From JBKBII01 sp046299415 (GTDB taxonomy: Bacteria; Pseudomonadota; Gammaproteobacteria; Ectothiorhodospirales; Ectothiorhodospiraceae): a stretch of 64,000 bases of DNA. Made by a program: the position numbers and the translations under genes. Shown here piece after piece: positions 52,301 to 61,148 of this stretch. Position 1 is the first letter of the stretch; the number at the start of each line of letters is the position of its first letter. The stretch lies in assembly GCA_046299415.1 (NCBI GenBank), contig JBKBII010000004.1, positions 62,001 through 126,000 on the forward strand, given 5' to 3'. The notes under the pieces are model-generated. The model was not told the DNA's origin. It did no database searches and worked only from the letters and a program-made list of their open reading frames with translations.

Positions 52301-54467
52301 TTTCACGCTCTAACCGAACATCGTCAGGGTCGATCTCGGATGCGCGCATGGTCAGATCGCCGTTCGCGCGGTGGTGCAGCTGTCCGTTCAGGCGGGCACC
52401 GCCGAGCCTGCGATCGCTCTCGAATAATTCCGCGGTGAGGTCAATACCGGCGGCGTCGCGCTTGGCATCGGGGAACCTCGCGCTCGATTCGTCTCGGTCG
52501 GATCGCGATGGATTGGCCCGTTGGGCGATCGGGTCGGCGGTCAGGCTGCCGACGTCGAGGTCGCCTGCGATACGCAAGCGAGTCGCCTGGGCATGGGCGT
52601 CGAGCTCGTCGATTTTCAGGTGGATATTGAAGGTTTGAAGGGTGTCGAGTAGGCCGTCCAGCGCAGCGATGAAATTGGCCTCGGTAGCGACTTCCGTGTC
52701 GGTATCGCGATCGGTGCGGGGACTGTTCGTCTGGTCGGTTGTTGCGCCTGCGGCTCTCGGGGATGGCGCTGTGCCGGCTTGGGACGTCGGTTCGTTATCA
52801 GCGGCGGATGTCGCGTCGAGCGATGCGATCAGGCGTGCAGGATCGACGTGGCCCGAGAGGTCGGCGCGAAGTCGTTCGAGCGCGGCGGGTCGAGGATCGT
52901 CAACGGATTCAGAAGCGGCAGGGTCGCCCAGCAGCGATGGCGTCCAGCGGTCCGCAGCGAGGTCAAGTGTGAAATGCCAGAGGTCATTCGAGACGGACGC
53001 GGAGCGGTCGTCGCCGGCGAGCGGTTGTAATCGCTGTGCTTTGCCGCTGATCTGTGCGGTGGCGTCATCGAGCGTCAATCGTAGCGCCGTTAGATCAATG
53101 CTGTTGGCTGTGGCCCCAAGTGCCGCATCGAGCGACCAGTCGCGCGTCCATTCCGATCGTTTGGTTTCCTGTGCGTCGTTCGCGAGCCCGGTGGTGCCGA
53201 GGTCGACCATCTGTAGGGTGCCACGGGGTTCGCTCGCCAGTGTGAATGCGATGGTGGCTACGGGCAGGAGTGGAGCTGCGGCGCGACCTTCTGCCACAGC
53301 ATCGGCAGTGCCTTCGGGGTGCCACTCGATCGCCGAAGTCAGCGACAGCTCGCCTGCGTTGAGACTAATGCCTCGAAGCGTGGCGCTTGAGGACGATTCG
53401 GAACGTTCGGCGGTTTCGATGTCGTCGGCGTGGTGAGTGCCATTTGCAGCGTCGTCGCGTGATGGCGGTGCAGGCTGTTGTGCCACAGCTTCGTAACGCT
53501 TCGCATCGAGGTCGACCACTTCGAGATCAGGCCAAGTGACCTTGAGGTCGATGTGCGGTCTCAGCGCGAGATCGCGCAGTTGGAGGTTGAGTTGAATTGG
53601 TTCGTCAGGCGTTGCGGCGTTGTGCGCGCGTGCAGAGAGCTCGATCACGTCGTCAAAAGCACCCGCGATGCGGAGCTGGACGCTCAATGGCGTGCCTGAC
53701 GCAAGCGGGTGCCCGGCGATGATGAATTCGGGGATTGTCTCGGTGCCCGACGATGCGCCTGAGGTTGACTTTTGCGAGCCCGGAAGATCGGCGCGGGCGT
53801 CGACCTGTGCATCGAGCTGCCAGCGGCCATCGCGGTCGAGTAGCCGAACGTGCGCGTCGGCATCGGCGAGCAGCGAGCGCAGCGCGAGGTTTTCGATTGT
53901 GACGCCGTTGCGGTCGGCGCGAGCGAAAAATCGTAATCGATCAAGGGTGTAGACGGTGGCACTGTCGATGACCAGGTCGAAGCCATCGAGCGTGAAGGCC
54001 GGAATTTCAATGGCCAGAGGCAGTGGCAGCTGCTCGGGTAGCGGCAGGCCTTCGAGAACCAGGGCTGGGCTGTCCGCCTCTGGCGGTGGGTCGCTTTTCG
54101 GGAGTGCGACGATTAGGCCGCGCGCGGCCACAGGTTCGAGCCGGAGTGTGGCGCTCAGCAACGCACCAGGGGCAATGCCCAAGTTGATCGCGTCGGCTCT
54201 GATCTGGGTGTCGCCGAAGACAAGATCAACGCTTTGCAGCTCAAGTCCGGAGAAGAGACTGCCACGGGTGTGCGTCCACCGTGTGTCCACGCCGTCAATA
54301 CGGTCGAGCTGTGTGTCAAGCAAGCTCAGCGTCCAGCCCGTACCGCGTTCGCTGCCTAGCAGTATCGCGACGAGAAGGATGGCCAGTATCAACGTCGCAA
54401 AAACAAGGCCGATGAGCCCGATCAACAGGCGAGCGAGAAGACGCGACATCACGATTAGGACCTGCAT
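49308..54467 (-). CDS. tamB: translocation and assembly module subunit TamB
   Basis: This protein of about 1719 residues has an N-terminal membrane anchor (about residues 12-32). Very long beta-rich repeats follow, and the conserved C-terminal DUF490/TamB domain covers the last 400 residues, ending in a typical F-L-Y-R-F-E-R terminal strand. TamB spans the periplasm and, with TamA, takes part in outer-membrane protein assembly and phospholipid transport. Several stretches (about 210-330, 580-670, 940-980) are polar and low-complexity, which makes it longer than E. coli TamB (about 1260). The ATG at 54467 has GGAG seven bases upstream and lies 46 bases after tamA. Confidence 0.95.
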   Translation of the reverse strand: MQVLIVMSRLLARLLIGLIGLVFATLILAILLVAILLGSERGTGWTLSLLDTQLDRIDGVDTRWTHTRGSLFSGLELQSVDLVFGDTQIRADAINLGIAPGALLSATLRLEPVAARGLIVALPKSDPPPEADSPALVLEGLPLPEQLPLPLAIEIPAFTLDGFDLVIDSATVYTLDRLRFFARADRNGVTIENLALRSLLADADAHVRLLDRDGRWQLDAQVDARADLPGSQKSTSGASSGTETIPEFIIAGHPLASGTPLSVQLRIAGAFDDVIELSARAHNAATPDEPIQLNLQLRDLALRPHIDLKVTWPDLEVVDLDAKRYEAVAQQPAPPSRDDAANGTHHADDIETAERSESSSSATLRGISLNAGELSLTSAIEWHPEGTADAVAEGRAAAPLLPVATIAFTLASEPRGTLQMVDLGTTGLANDAQETKRSEWTRDWSLDAALGATANSIDLTALRLTLDDATAQISGKAQRLQPLAGDDRSASVSNDLWHFTLDLAADRWTPSLLGDPAASESVDDPRPAALERLRADLSGHVDPARLIASLDATSAADNEPTSQAGTAPSPRAAGATTDQTNSPRTDRDTDTEVATEANFIAALDGLLDTLQTFNIHLKIDELDAHAQATRLRIAGDLDVGSLTADPIAQRANPSRSDRDESSARFPDAKRDAAGIDLTAELFESDRRLGGARLNGQLHHRANGDLTMRASEIDPDDVRLERENSATATRSGSEPFSVSAGRGKIEADLQLSAQDFDLRAFLPAEWALAIPRAYLDLSASLPLDHPEQATARSVIRDTEIVLNDAKLILSAAADVTHDAATNSLRARLERLRINTPGDGRLELAATALLDETLPWSFELEGERLIAARIVPGIEAIETLRVDEIALTGEGRFKTAPTTTTSGATSNEASSASSTADVAEERLASGPSGSAPTPDSALQRLEATIDIQRLSGQFRGEPLTARGRFRLDGETIEIEPLEAAFADNRLRVAGRIDQALALDAELNASRLGAIDPQLSGDVRVTAALRGPRDAPQMRLNARVNQLKAPGDVRLEALTLDANIGLSPRDPFNLNLEMRDLEVADQTVPRLSIIGEGRGDAHRIRVDFAGPEDIQLALALAGGWSIDSARWRGEVSNVTLSQPQAGTWQLADGAPLLISAERQRLQRFCLSQATASLCLDADRQDDGRLDATVDLSDFSFAQIADLLPADVQFERGNEGGLDARVEARIGAQGQLGLDANLRGRPGQLRVLDARDQVQRLSFGALDATARLRGDNAELRASLELFDQGRINTDLVATLGNVPRIRGAVTASLPDLSQFEGLIPQVRSLAGRFQADLRLDGALSSPLAGGNIELTDLAATIPEAGLDLRAPALTVAVESPSLARLSGRLESGRGALDLGGELRFGEDGAFSADATVDGQRFLAVARPDVEAEISPALRLTFAPATGLRLRGTLTIPHARIFPPDLPPGSVGVSADEIIVGQEEDRDLGSGLPIDARIRVILGDDVRFEGFGLEARFAGDLEVIEAPGRGLGLFGEISIPEGAYRAYGQDLRIQRGTILFQGPADTPDLDIYAARTVRRFDVTVGVEVGGTPTDLRSRVVSQPPMDDTEAMSFLITGRPLSGASAEEGNIIAGAAATFGLEQAAGVTNRIGEELGFDEFGVSGENGLDQAAFSIGKYLSPSLLLRYSAGLFDQSQLVLLRYELTRSLAIETSSGTRGQGIEFLYRFER

Positions 54468-54513
54468 GGCGGTCTCCGGATGTTCAGGGGCCGAGGTGGC
54501 GTCGTGCCGGCGT

Positions 54514-56556
54514 CTAGAGGTCCGGCCCCATCGTGAAATGAATTCGGAAAGGTTCGGAGCCGTCGATGCCGTGAGCGACGTCGAAGCGGATCGGACCGAC
54601 CGGCGATCGCCACCGTGCTCCAACGCCGATGCCCACGCGGGGATCGACATCGTCGAACTCATTGAATGCGTTGCCGACGTCGGTAAACACGGCAGCGCCG
54701 AACGCCCGGCCCACGGGATGTTCGTACTCAGCCGAGCCGACGATCAGATGCCGGCCGCCGATGACGCGCCCGTCCGCATTGGTGGGGCCGAGACGCTCGA
54801 AGCCAAAACCGCGGATCGACGTGTCTCCGCCGGCGAAGAATCGCAGTGAACTGGGCAGGTCTTCGACCCGATCGGTGAAGGTCAGTGCGAGATCAGTGCG
54901 TGCGATCAAGCGCCCGGAGCCTAGCGGGGCGATCATTTTTCCGCGTGCGACACCCTGCACGAAGTCGGCGGACGAGCCGATTGATTTGGCCGCACCCTGA
55001 GCGAGCAGATTGATACGATGGCCGCGTTGTGGAAACAGGTCGTCGTCGGCTTGCGTGCGGTTGAGCTGATAGGACGGGATCAGGAAGTTGGTGGTACGTG
55101 TTTCACCGGCGATCGTGAAACGCTCACGTTCGTAGCGCAGTCCCTCGGAGACGGTCCACCCAGATGAGCGGGTGCGGATCCGCGAGGCGCCAAGCTGTGC
55201 ACGGTCGGAAGTCTGCGTATCGGTATCTTCACGGCGCAGCGAGGCGTTGAACTCGAGGCGTTCGGTGAGTGGATCGGCGAGCGGAATCAGATAGCGGGTC
55301 GATACGCCCGAGCGTCGCTGGGACAGTTCGAGATCGGCCTGGGCACGATGGCCGCGGCGGTTGACGTAGCGGTTTTCGACGCTCCCCCGCAGACGCGGAC
55401 CGACATCGGTCGAGAAGCCGACGCCCGCTTCGAATGCCCAGCGTTTGCGCGGGACGACTTCGACGTCGATCGGAACCTGAAACTCATCGTCGGCGGCGTC
55501 GAGATTCGGACGGACGCGCGCGGAGGCGAAATAGCCCGACGCATCGAGGTTGCGTTGCAGACGCAGCAATCCGCGCGTGGCGTAAATTTCGCCCGGCTCG
55601 AAAGGAATGAAACGGTCGACGAACGATTCGCGCAGGATGTCTTGCTGGATGTCGACTGCGCCGAAGCGGTAGCGCGGTCCCACGTCGTAGACCAACTCGA
55701 CGCGCGCTTCATTGACTTCTGGATCGACGAGAAGGCGGCGTGTGATCCAGCGTCCACTGAGAAACCCTTGTTCCTGAGCGACGCGCTGCATTCGCGATCG
55801 CAACGCGTCGTAGGCGTCGTGGCGCAAAGCGTCGCCAGTGGCGATGCCGGGGTCAGCGAGAAATGCTGCGAGCGCCGGAACTTCACGCGCGGGATCGGCG
55901 ACGAAGCCCGCCTGAGAGGCAGGATTGGCGTTCCCAGAGTCGGCAGGAGGATCGCCGTCGTCGGACGTCGCGGGCGCTGATCGAGTCGTTGCAGGCGAGG
56001 ACTGGAAGGTCAATTCGATCTCGGCGATGCGCGTGACCGGGCCCGGATCGAATTCGAGTTCGACGCGGTAGCAGCCGTCTGAACCGCTGGTGGTGTCGTC
56101 GCTCGGCGTACCGTCGCTGCGCGCGGCATCACCTGAAGCCGGGACGCTCGACGTGTCCAAATCTCGTCGCGGTGCGGAGCCGTTGCCCGGGATGCGGACG
56201 ATTTCGGTCGTGATCGTCGGGTTGTAGTGGCCGAGCGCGCGAAGCGCGCGCTCGGCGCGGTCTGTAACGTTGCGTTGCAGCGCCTGCTCGCGGAACTCCG
56301 GCAGCTCGCAGCTGCGACGATCGAGATTCGCTTGTGCGCGAATGTTGTTCTGTTGCTCGGTGTTGCCGCCGGTGATGACGAGTTGAGGGACTAGATCGGC
56401 GGCTGACGCCGTCAATGGGAAGACACCCACGATCAGGCTGACGATGAATCCCGCGATCGTCGACACGCCCAGGCCCGCGCCGGAGCGGTTCTCGCCGGAC
56501 GCGTTGTCGCTATTACGATCCAAGAGCGAGGTTTCGACGTTGCCGTATGGGGCCAT
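54514..56556 (-). CDS. tamA: outer-membrane assembly module subunit TamA (Omp85 family)
   Basis: This protein of about 680 residues has a signal peptide (hydrophobic part about residues 36-52, cleavage probably after A-S-A-A). POTRA domains follow to about 375, interrupted by two polar linkers of some 30 residues, then the Omp85 beta-barrel with the S-I-R-G-F signature (about 590) and a C-terminal strand. TamA is the outer-membrane partner of TamB. The ATG at 56556 has only a weak ribosome binding site, and the signal sequence is preceded by about 35 extra residues, so the true start may lie slightly downstream at a non-ATG codon. Confidence 0.93.
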   Translation of the reverse strand: MAPYGNVETSLLDRNSDNASGENRSGAGLGVSTIAGFIVSLIVGVFPLTASAADLVPQLVITGGNTEQQNNIRAQANLDRRSCELPEFREQALQRNVTDRAERALRALGHYNPTITTEIVRIPGNGSAPRRDLDTSSVPASGDAARSDGTPSDDTTSGSDGCYRVELEFDPGPVTRIAEIELTFQSSPATTRSAPATSDDGDPPADSGNANPASQAGFVADPAREVPALAAFLADPGIATGDALRHDAYDALRSRMQRVAQEQGFLSGRWITRRLLVDPEVNEARVELVYDVGPRYRFGAVDIQQDILRESFVDRFIPFEPGEIYATRGLLRLQRNLDASGYFASARVRPNLDAADDEFQVPIDVEVVPRKRWAFEAGVGFSTDVGPRLRGSVENRYVNRRGHRAQADLELSQRRSGVSTRYLIPLADPLTERLEFNASLRREDTDTQTSDRAQLGASRIRTRSSGWTVSEGLRYERERFTIAGETRTTNFLIPSYQLNRTQADDDLFPQRGHRINLLAQGAAKSIGSSADFVQGVARGKMIAPLGSGRLIARTDLALTFTDRVEDLPSSLRFFAGGDTSIRGFGFERLGPTNADGRVIGGRHLIVGSAEYEHPVGRAFGAAVFTDVGNAFNEFDDVDPRVGIGVGARWRSPVGPIRFDVAHGIDGSEPFRIHFTMGPDL

Positions 56557-57315
56557 TTTTGCGTCTGCTTCTGCGGCCAGAGTCGGCCCGATGAGGTCGT
56601 GAGCTGCTGATGACACATGCGCACGCAGGCAATCGTGATTCAGCCGAGACAACGCGTGAGACGGCCCAAAGAGCACGCCAGCCCGGCGATGGCCGCCACG
56701 TGTGCGCGTTTGTGTACAGCTGATGATACGTTGTCTGGCGTCCATGCAGGTTTCCGGTTGAGCGGCGGCACGGTGCGCTGGGCGCGTTACAGGCCGTATG
56801 GGCGAGTCACGGCCTCGGTCGACTGGGTTGAACGTGATCCTTCGCGAGGTATATCAAAGGGCGATCGTCGTTGTCGCCAGTGCGCTCGCTTCGAGCCGCG
56901 GCCCGTGTTGAGTGCGACCGGAGTGCGGTATGAGGGCTGTTGACGTGCCGATGTTGTGTTGACAGTGTTTTGACCGGCCCGAATATCGCGCAAAGTTCGC
57001 CTGGACGTCGCGCTAAAGTTGCCATCGACTCAAGTCCTTGCGACGAACGGCTCCTCGCAACGAACCCTGACCATGCCATCCTTCGGAGCTTGACTGAGCG
57101 CGGTGAACGGTACGTGATGGGCGTCGACACCGATGTGAGTCGCTGCTTGGTGGGCGGCTCAAAAGTACAAGTGGGTCAATGGTGGCAACCTCGTGGCAAT
57201 GAGTGCGTGTCGAGCACACCCGACGCTTTGCGGTATTTCAGCGGGGGTGCGTCGATGGATCGTGTCGCGTGCCGGCCGGAAACACTTTTTGATCGTCTCG
57301 GGTCGCTTCCAGCCC
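56557..57315. other. intergenic region upstream of tamA
   Basis: About 760 bases without a supported gene. It includes one plus-strand promoter-like pair (56959-56987), facing away from tamA. The tamA promoter itself was not recognised. Confidence 0.4.
56959..56987 (+). promoter_or_regulatory. promoter-like pair without a downstream gene
   Basis: A perfect TTGACA (56959-56964) and AATATC (56982-56987) are separated by 17 bases. They point rightward into a region where I see no plus-strand gene. Confidence 0.35.
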
Positions 57316-57846
57316 TCAGAGCCGCGGTCGCCCCTGAATGTTCCCGCGCCGGCAGTCGACGCCCCAGTGGCCGTCGGCGATGGCGACTCGGCCAAGCAGC
57401 ATGCCGTAGTTCATCGGGCCGCGGTCGGCGAGGGTTAAATCGATGACTTGCTGCTGTTCTCCGAGGACGATTTCGGTGCGGATGACGTAGCGGCGGCTGC
57501 GCTGACCATTGGATGAACGGACAACGCGTTCGTCGACGATGGGCGCTCGGCAGGCGATCGAGAAACGCTCATCACCATGAAGCGGAAACAGGCGGAAATC
57601 AAGCCAGCGTTCGCCCGCGTCATCGGTCGATGGTGATAAATCCATGGCGTGAAGGCTGGACGTACGCGCCCCTGTGTCGGTTTTCGCAGCAAGGCGGCGG
57701 ATGCCCAGCTGTGGTAGAGCAACCCACTCGCGCCAGCCGATCCAGCGCTCGGGCGATATCGCGCGAGGGTCAGCAGCGCGGCGCGGGACGTCCGGTGCGT
57801 TGGCGCTTGAGTCAGGAGTTGGCTTGGCGGGCGAAGGCGACGACAT
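57316..57846 (-). CDS. retropepsin-like protease family protein (PF05618 type, formerly RimK-associated zinc protease)
   Basis: This protein of about 176 residues has the family's G-W-R-E-W-V-A-L-P-Q-L-G start (about residue 36), followed by the aspartic-protease-like K-T-D-T-G-A-R-T-S-S-L-H-A motif (about 55-67) and the N-Y-G-M-L-L-G-R segment near the C-terminus. Family members adopt a retropepsin fold, and some are linked to RimK-type peptide ligases, none of which is nearby. The ATG at 57846 lies inside the end of the upstream ABC ATPase gene (35-base overlap), so translation is probably coupled. Confidence 0.85.
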   Translation of the reverse strand: MSSPSPAKPTPDSSANAPDVPRRAADPRAISPERWIGWREWVALPQLGIRRLAAKTDTGARTSSLHAMDLSPSTDDAGERWLDFRLFPLHGDERFSIACRAPIVDERVVRSSNGQRSRRYVIRTEIVLGEQQQVIDLTLADRGPMNYGMLLGRVAIADGHWGVDCRRGNIQGRPRL

Positions 57847-58900
57847 GGGCAAGATTGAGCTCTACACAGACCTGTTCACCAATGACGTAGTGATCGTGTG
57901 ATGGGGCGGCAGCATGAACGATGGCGCCATCGTCCAACAACTTGAGCGTGTAGTAAAACTCTGAGCCGCGAAAGATCTTGTCGACGACTTCGGCGACGGT
58001 GCCGCCCGGGCGGTGTTGGACACCTGCGATGCGAAGATCGTCGGGGCGGATCAGTACATCGACGCTCGTCCCCCGATTCGGCCCTTCGGCACGATGATCG
58101 GCCGTAAGCGGGAAGCGTCCGAGCGGCGTCGCGACGGTTCCGTCGGGCTGAATCTCGCCGGGCAAGAAACGCCCCTCGCCGATGAAGCTGGCAACGAATC
58201 GATCGGCGGGTTCGTGGTACAGGCGATAGGGCGCATCCCATTGCGCAATGTGTCCGGCGTTGAGCAGAGCAATGCGGTCGGCGTAGGCGAAGGCTTCGTG
58301 TTGATCATGGGTGACCAGTATCGACGCGATGCCTTCGCGTCGTAGGATATCGCGGACTTCTCCCGCGAGCTGCGTTCGCAACTCGACATCGAGGCTCGAA
58401 AAAGGCTCGTCAAGTAATAAAAGTCTGGGGCGTGGAGCGAGCGCGCGGGCCAATGCGACGCGTTGCTGTTGGCCACCCGACAGGGCATGGGGGTAAGCGC
58501 GTTCGATTCCATCGAGACCGACCAGGCGCAAGAGCTCACTGACGCGGGCTCGGCGTGCGGCCCGGCTAGCGCCGCGCATGCCGAAGGCGATGTTGTCGGC
58601 GACCGATAAATGTGGAAATAACGCGAAGTCCTGAAACACCATCCCGACGGCGCGAGTTTCGGGCGGTTGGGTCATGTTGGCGGTGGCGACGATTTCACCG
58701 GCGATGCAGATTGTGCCGCGGGCGATCGGCTGGAACCCGGCGATGGCGCGGAGCAAGGTTGTCTTGCCGCAGCCCGATGGACCAAGAAACGACGCGGTGC
58801 CGGCTGATGGCAGGGTCAGGTTCGCATCGAAAACGACCGTTTGTGAGCCGTAGGCGATGTCGACCTGCTCGAGAGCCAATTGTGGTTCGGTCGCCGTCAT
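57812..58900 (-). CDS. fbpC: ferric iron ABC transporter ATP-binding protein (FbpC type)
   Basis: This 362-residue ABC ATPase has Walker A G-P-S-G-C-G-K-T-T near residue 39, the L-S-G-G-Q-Q-Q-R signature near 142, Walker B L-L-L-L-D-E-P near 162 and a C-terminal TOBE-like regulatory domain. The sequence is closest in style to FbpC/FutC ferric-iron importers. Its start overlaps the permease stop by four bases (ATGA). A periplasmic binding protein (FbpA) gene is not in this window. Confidence 0.88.
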   Translation of the reverse strand: MTATEPQLALEQVDIAYGSQTVVFDANLTLPSAGTASFLGPSGCGKTTLLRAIAGFQPIARGTICIAGEIVATANMTQPPETRAVGMVFQDFALFPHLSVADNIAFGMRGASRAARRARVSELLRLVGLDGIERAYPHALSGGQQQRVALARALAPRPRLLLLDEPFSSLDVELRTQLAGEVRDILRREGIASILVTHDQHEAFAYADRIALLNAGHIAQWDAPYRLYHEPADRFVASFIGEGRFLPGEIQPDGTVATPLGRFPLTADHRAEGPNRGTSVDVLIRPDDLRIAGVQHRPGGTVAEVVDKIFRGSEFYYTLKLLDDGAIVHAAAPSHDHYVIGEQVCVELNLAHVVAFARQANS

Positions 58901-60777
58901 ATCGAGACCTTTCGCTCGAGATTTGGGGAGCGATGTGGTGCGGCTCCACCCGCCGCGAAGGGCCTGTCGGCTGCGACACCGGCTGCGACGCCTGCAGCCG
59001 CAATTCCAGGGCTTGCAGATCGTATGTCGGCGTGCTGGCGGGCTTGGCGTTCGCCGGCGCGCGAGCGCCCGATCGAGACTGACAGCAAAATAACGGGAAG
59101 CAATCCGACGATCACGATCGCAAGCGCGGCACTCGACGCGGCGGCGAGTCGTTCGTCGGATGCCAGTTCGAATGCACGCACGGCGAGTGTGTTGAAGTCG
59201 AATGGACGCAGGATCATCGTCGCGGGCAGTTCCTTGAGGACGTCGACGAATACGAGGAGAAGCGCCGTCAGCAGTGTCCCGCGCATGAGTGGCAGGTGGA
59301 CCTCGGCGAGGGTACGGCCCGGAGTGCGACCGAGGGAGCGTGCGGCGTCATCCATAGAGGGTTTGATCTTGCCCAGCCCGGCTTCGACGGTGTTCAACGA
59401 GACGGCCAGAAAGCGTACGGTCAGGCCGAAAACGAGCGCCACTAGTGTGCCAGACAGCAACAAGCCCGTTGAGAGACCGAAGGTCGCGAGCATCAAATCG
59501 TCGATGCGGTGATCGAGCCACGCGAACGGCAGCATGACTCCCACCGCGATGACGATACCGGGCACGGCGTAGCCCATGCTGGCAACGCGCACGGCTGTGA
59601 TCGTTGATGGACGCGGTTGCAAGCGCTTGGCGTAGGCCAGCACGAGTGCGAGGGCGACGGCGACCAGCGCCGTGATGCCGGCGAGGCTTGCGCTGTTCCA
59701 TACCAATCGCGCGAAGTTGGCGTTCCACCATTGATCGGGCGTCTGCCACGTCCAAACGGTGAGCTGAGTCGCCGGAATCAGAAAGCCGGCGGCGATGGGC
59801 ACAAAGCACAAGGCGAACGCACCCAAGGCAGCGAGCCCGCGCAAGCGGCGGCGCGGCAGTTCGGAATATTTGGTCGACGTGTGATGGAAACGCGCCCGCA
59901 AGCGGGAATAGCGCTCAAGGACGATCAGGATGAAAACGAAGCTCAGCAGCAAGGCCGCGAGCTGCGCGGCGGCGGCTGGATCGCCGAGGCCGAACCAGGT
60001 GCGGAAGATGCCCGTCGTGAACGTCGAAACGCCAAGGTACGCAACGGCGCCGTAATCGGCCAAAGCTTCCATTAGTGCCAGCGTCAGCCCGGCAATGATG
60101 GCGGGGCGTGCCAAGGGCAACGCAACGCGCCGGAATGACCCGAATGGGCCATGGCCGAGCGTACGCGACACTTCCAGGACGCACACCGATTGCTCGATGA
60201 AGGCGGCGCGGGCCAGCAGGTAGACGTAGGGGTATAACACCAGCGACATCAGGACGATGACACCGCCGATGGAGTGAATCTCGGGAAACCAGTATTGACC
60301 GAAGCCCAGTCCCGTCAGCTCGCGGATGAAGCTCTGTAAGGGGCCGGAAAAGCCGAGCAGGCCGGAGTAGGTGTAGGCGATGATGTAGGCCGGCATGGCC
60401 AGTGGCAGCATCAGCGCCCATTGAAAAATGCGCCGACCGGGAAAGTCATGCACGGCCACCAGCCACGCAGTCGGCACGCCGATCAGCAATACACCGGCAC
60501 CAACGCCGAAAAGAATCAGCAAAGAGTTGCGAATGTATTCGGAGAGGACGGTTGCGCGCAGGTGGGCCCAGACCTCTCCGGATGGCATGAAGACGTGTGC
60601 GAATACGACGATGACGGGGATCGACAGTAGGGCCGCGATCAGCAGTGGGAGAACGGTCCAGCGAGTCGGTATTCGGAGGCGCGTGAGCGAGCCACGCATC
60701 CAACGGCTTACCCCCGTGACCGGATGCCGATGTGGTTGCCGGCGAGGCTCGATGGCGTTGGGGTCTGCGTGGCGCAT
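58897..60777 (-). CDS. fbpB: ferric iron ABC transporter permease (FbpB type, two fused permease domains)
   Basis: This 626-residue inner-membrane protein has 12 membrane helices in two homologous halves. Each carries an EAA-type loop: near residue 225 (R-T-L-G-H-G-P-F-G-S-F-R-R-V-A-L-P) and near 500 (R-S-L-G-R-T-P-G-R-T-L-A-E-V-H-L-P). The last 45 residues form an Ala/Gly-rich cytoplasmic tail, longer than usual. Start at 60777 is preceded by TAGTAT ending six bases before the ATG. An in-frame ATG 26 codons later (60699) is a reasonable alternative. It forms an operon with fbpC. Confidence 0.88.
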   Translation of the reverse strand: MRHADPNAIEPRRQPHRHPVTGVSRWMRGSLTRLRIPTRWTVLPLLIAALLSIPVIVVFAHVFMPSGEVWAHLRATVLSEYIRNSLLILFGVGAGVLLIGVPTAWLVAVHDFPGRRIFQWALMLPLAMPAYIIAYTYSGLLGFSGPLQSFIRELTGLGFGQYWFPEIHSIGGVIVLMSLVLYPYVYLLARAAFIEQSVCVLEVSRTLGHGPFGSFRRVALPLARPAIIAGLTLALMEALADYGAVAYLGVSTFTTGIFRTWFGLGDPAAAAQLAALLLSFVFILIVLERYSRLRARFHHTSTKYSELPRRRLRGLAALGAFALCFVPIAAGFLIPATQLTVWTWQTPDQWWNANFARLVWNSASLAGITALVAVALALVLAYAKRLQPRPSTITAVRVASMGYAVPGIVIAVGVMLPFAWLDHRIDDLMLATFGLSTGLLLSGTLVALVFGLTVRFLAVSLNTVEAGLGKIKPSMDDAARSLGRTPGRTLAEVHLPLMRGTLLTALLLVFVDVLKELPATMILRPFDFNTLAVRAFELASDERLAAASSAALAIVIVGLLPVILLSVSIGRSRAGERQARQHADIRSASPGIAAAGVAAGVAADRPFAAGGAAPHRSPNLERKVSI

Positions 60778-61148
60778 GTGAGAATACTAACCGTTTGCAT
60801 CCGTGTTTGGGCGGTCCGGGAGAAAAACGTGAGGGTTTTGCCGCTCCGCGGTCCGGGCCTCCGAATCGGTGCGGGCTGTCCCGGGCTGTCGAGCCAACGG
60901 CGGCGCATGATCGCAAGCTACGAGTCGTTCGGGTTCATGCGCAACTCGCGATGACCGCGGTGGGGTCGGCTGGCTTCGATCCGTATTGGCGTCGAACGAG
61001 TCCCGACTCGGCGCTGAGGCGAGGTGCTACGGGCCAGATCCTGTGAGGCGCCTCGTGTACCGGGCTGGCGCCCCTGAGCCCCTCGCTGGACAGCGCCGTC
61101 GCGTCGTGGCGAACGTTGACTGACGTCAGCGATGGCCTGATCGTCGGG
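60778..61148. other. intergenic region between phoH and the iron-transport operon
   Basis: About 370 bases without a supported gene, probably holding the iron-transport promoter. I could not see a good Fur box. Confidence 0.4.

Noticed and set aside
56940..57446. 168-residue plus-strand frame in the gap before tamA
   Set aside because: Its second half is antisense to the retropepsin-family gene and the first part has no protein-like character; kept only as a possible RNA locus.
60699..60783. Leaderless start for the iron permease (TAGTAT six bases before the ATG at 60777)
   Set aside because: The start codon itself is uncertain (alternative ATG at 60699) and no -35 is visible, so the geometry may be coincidence.
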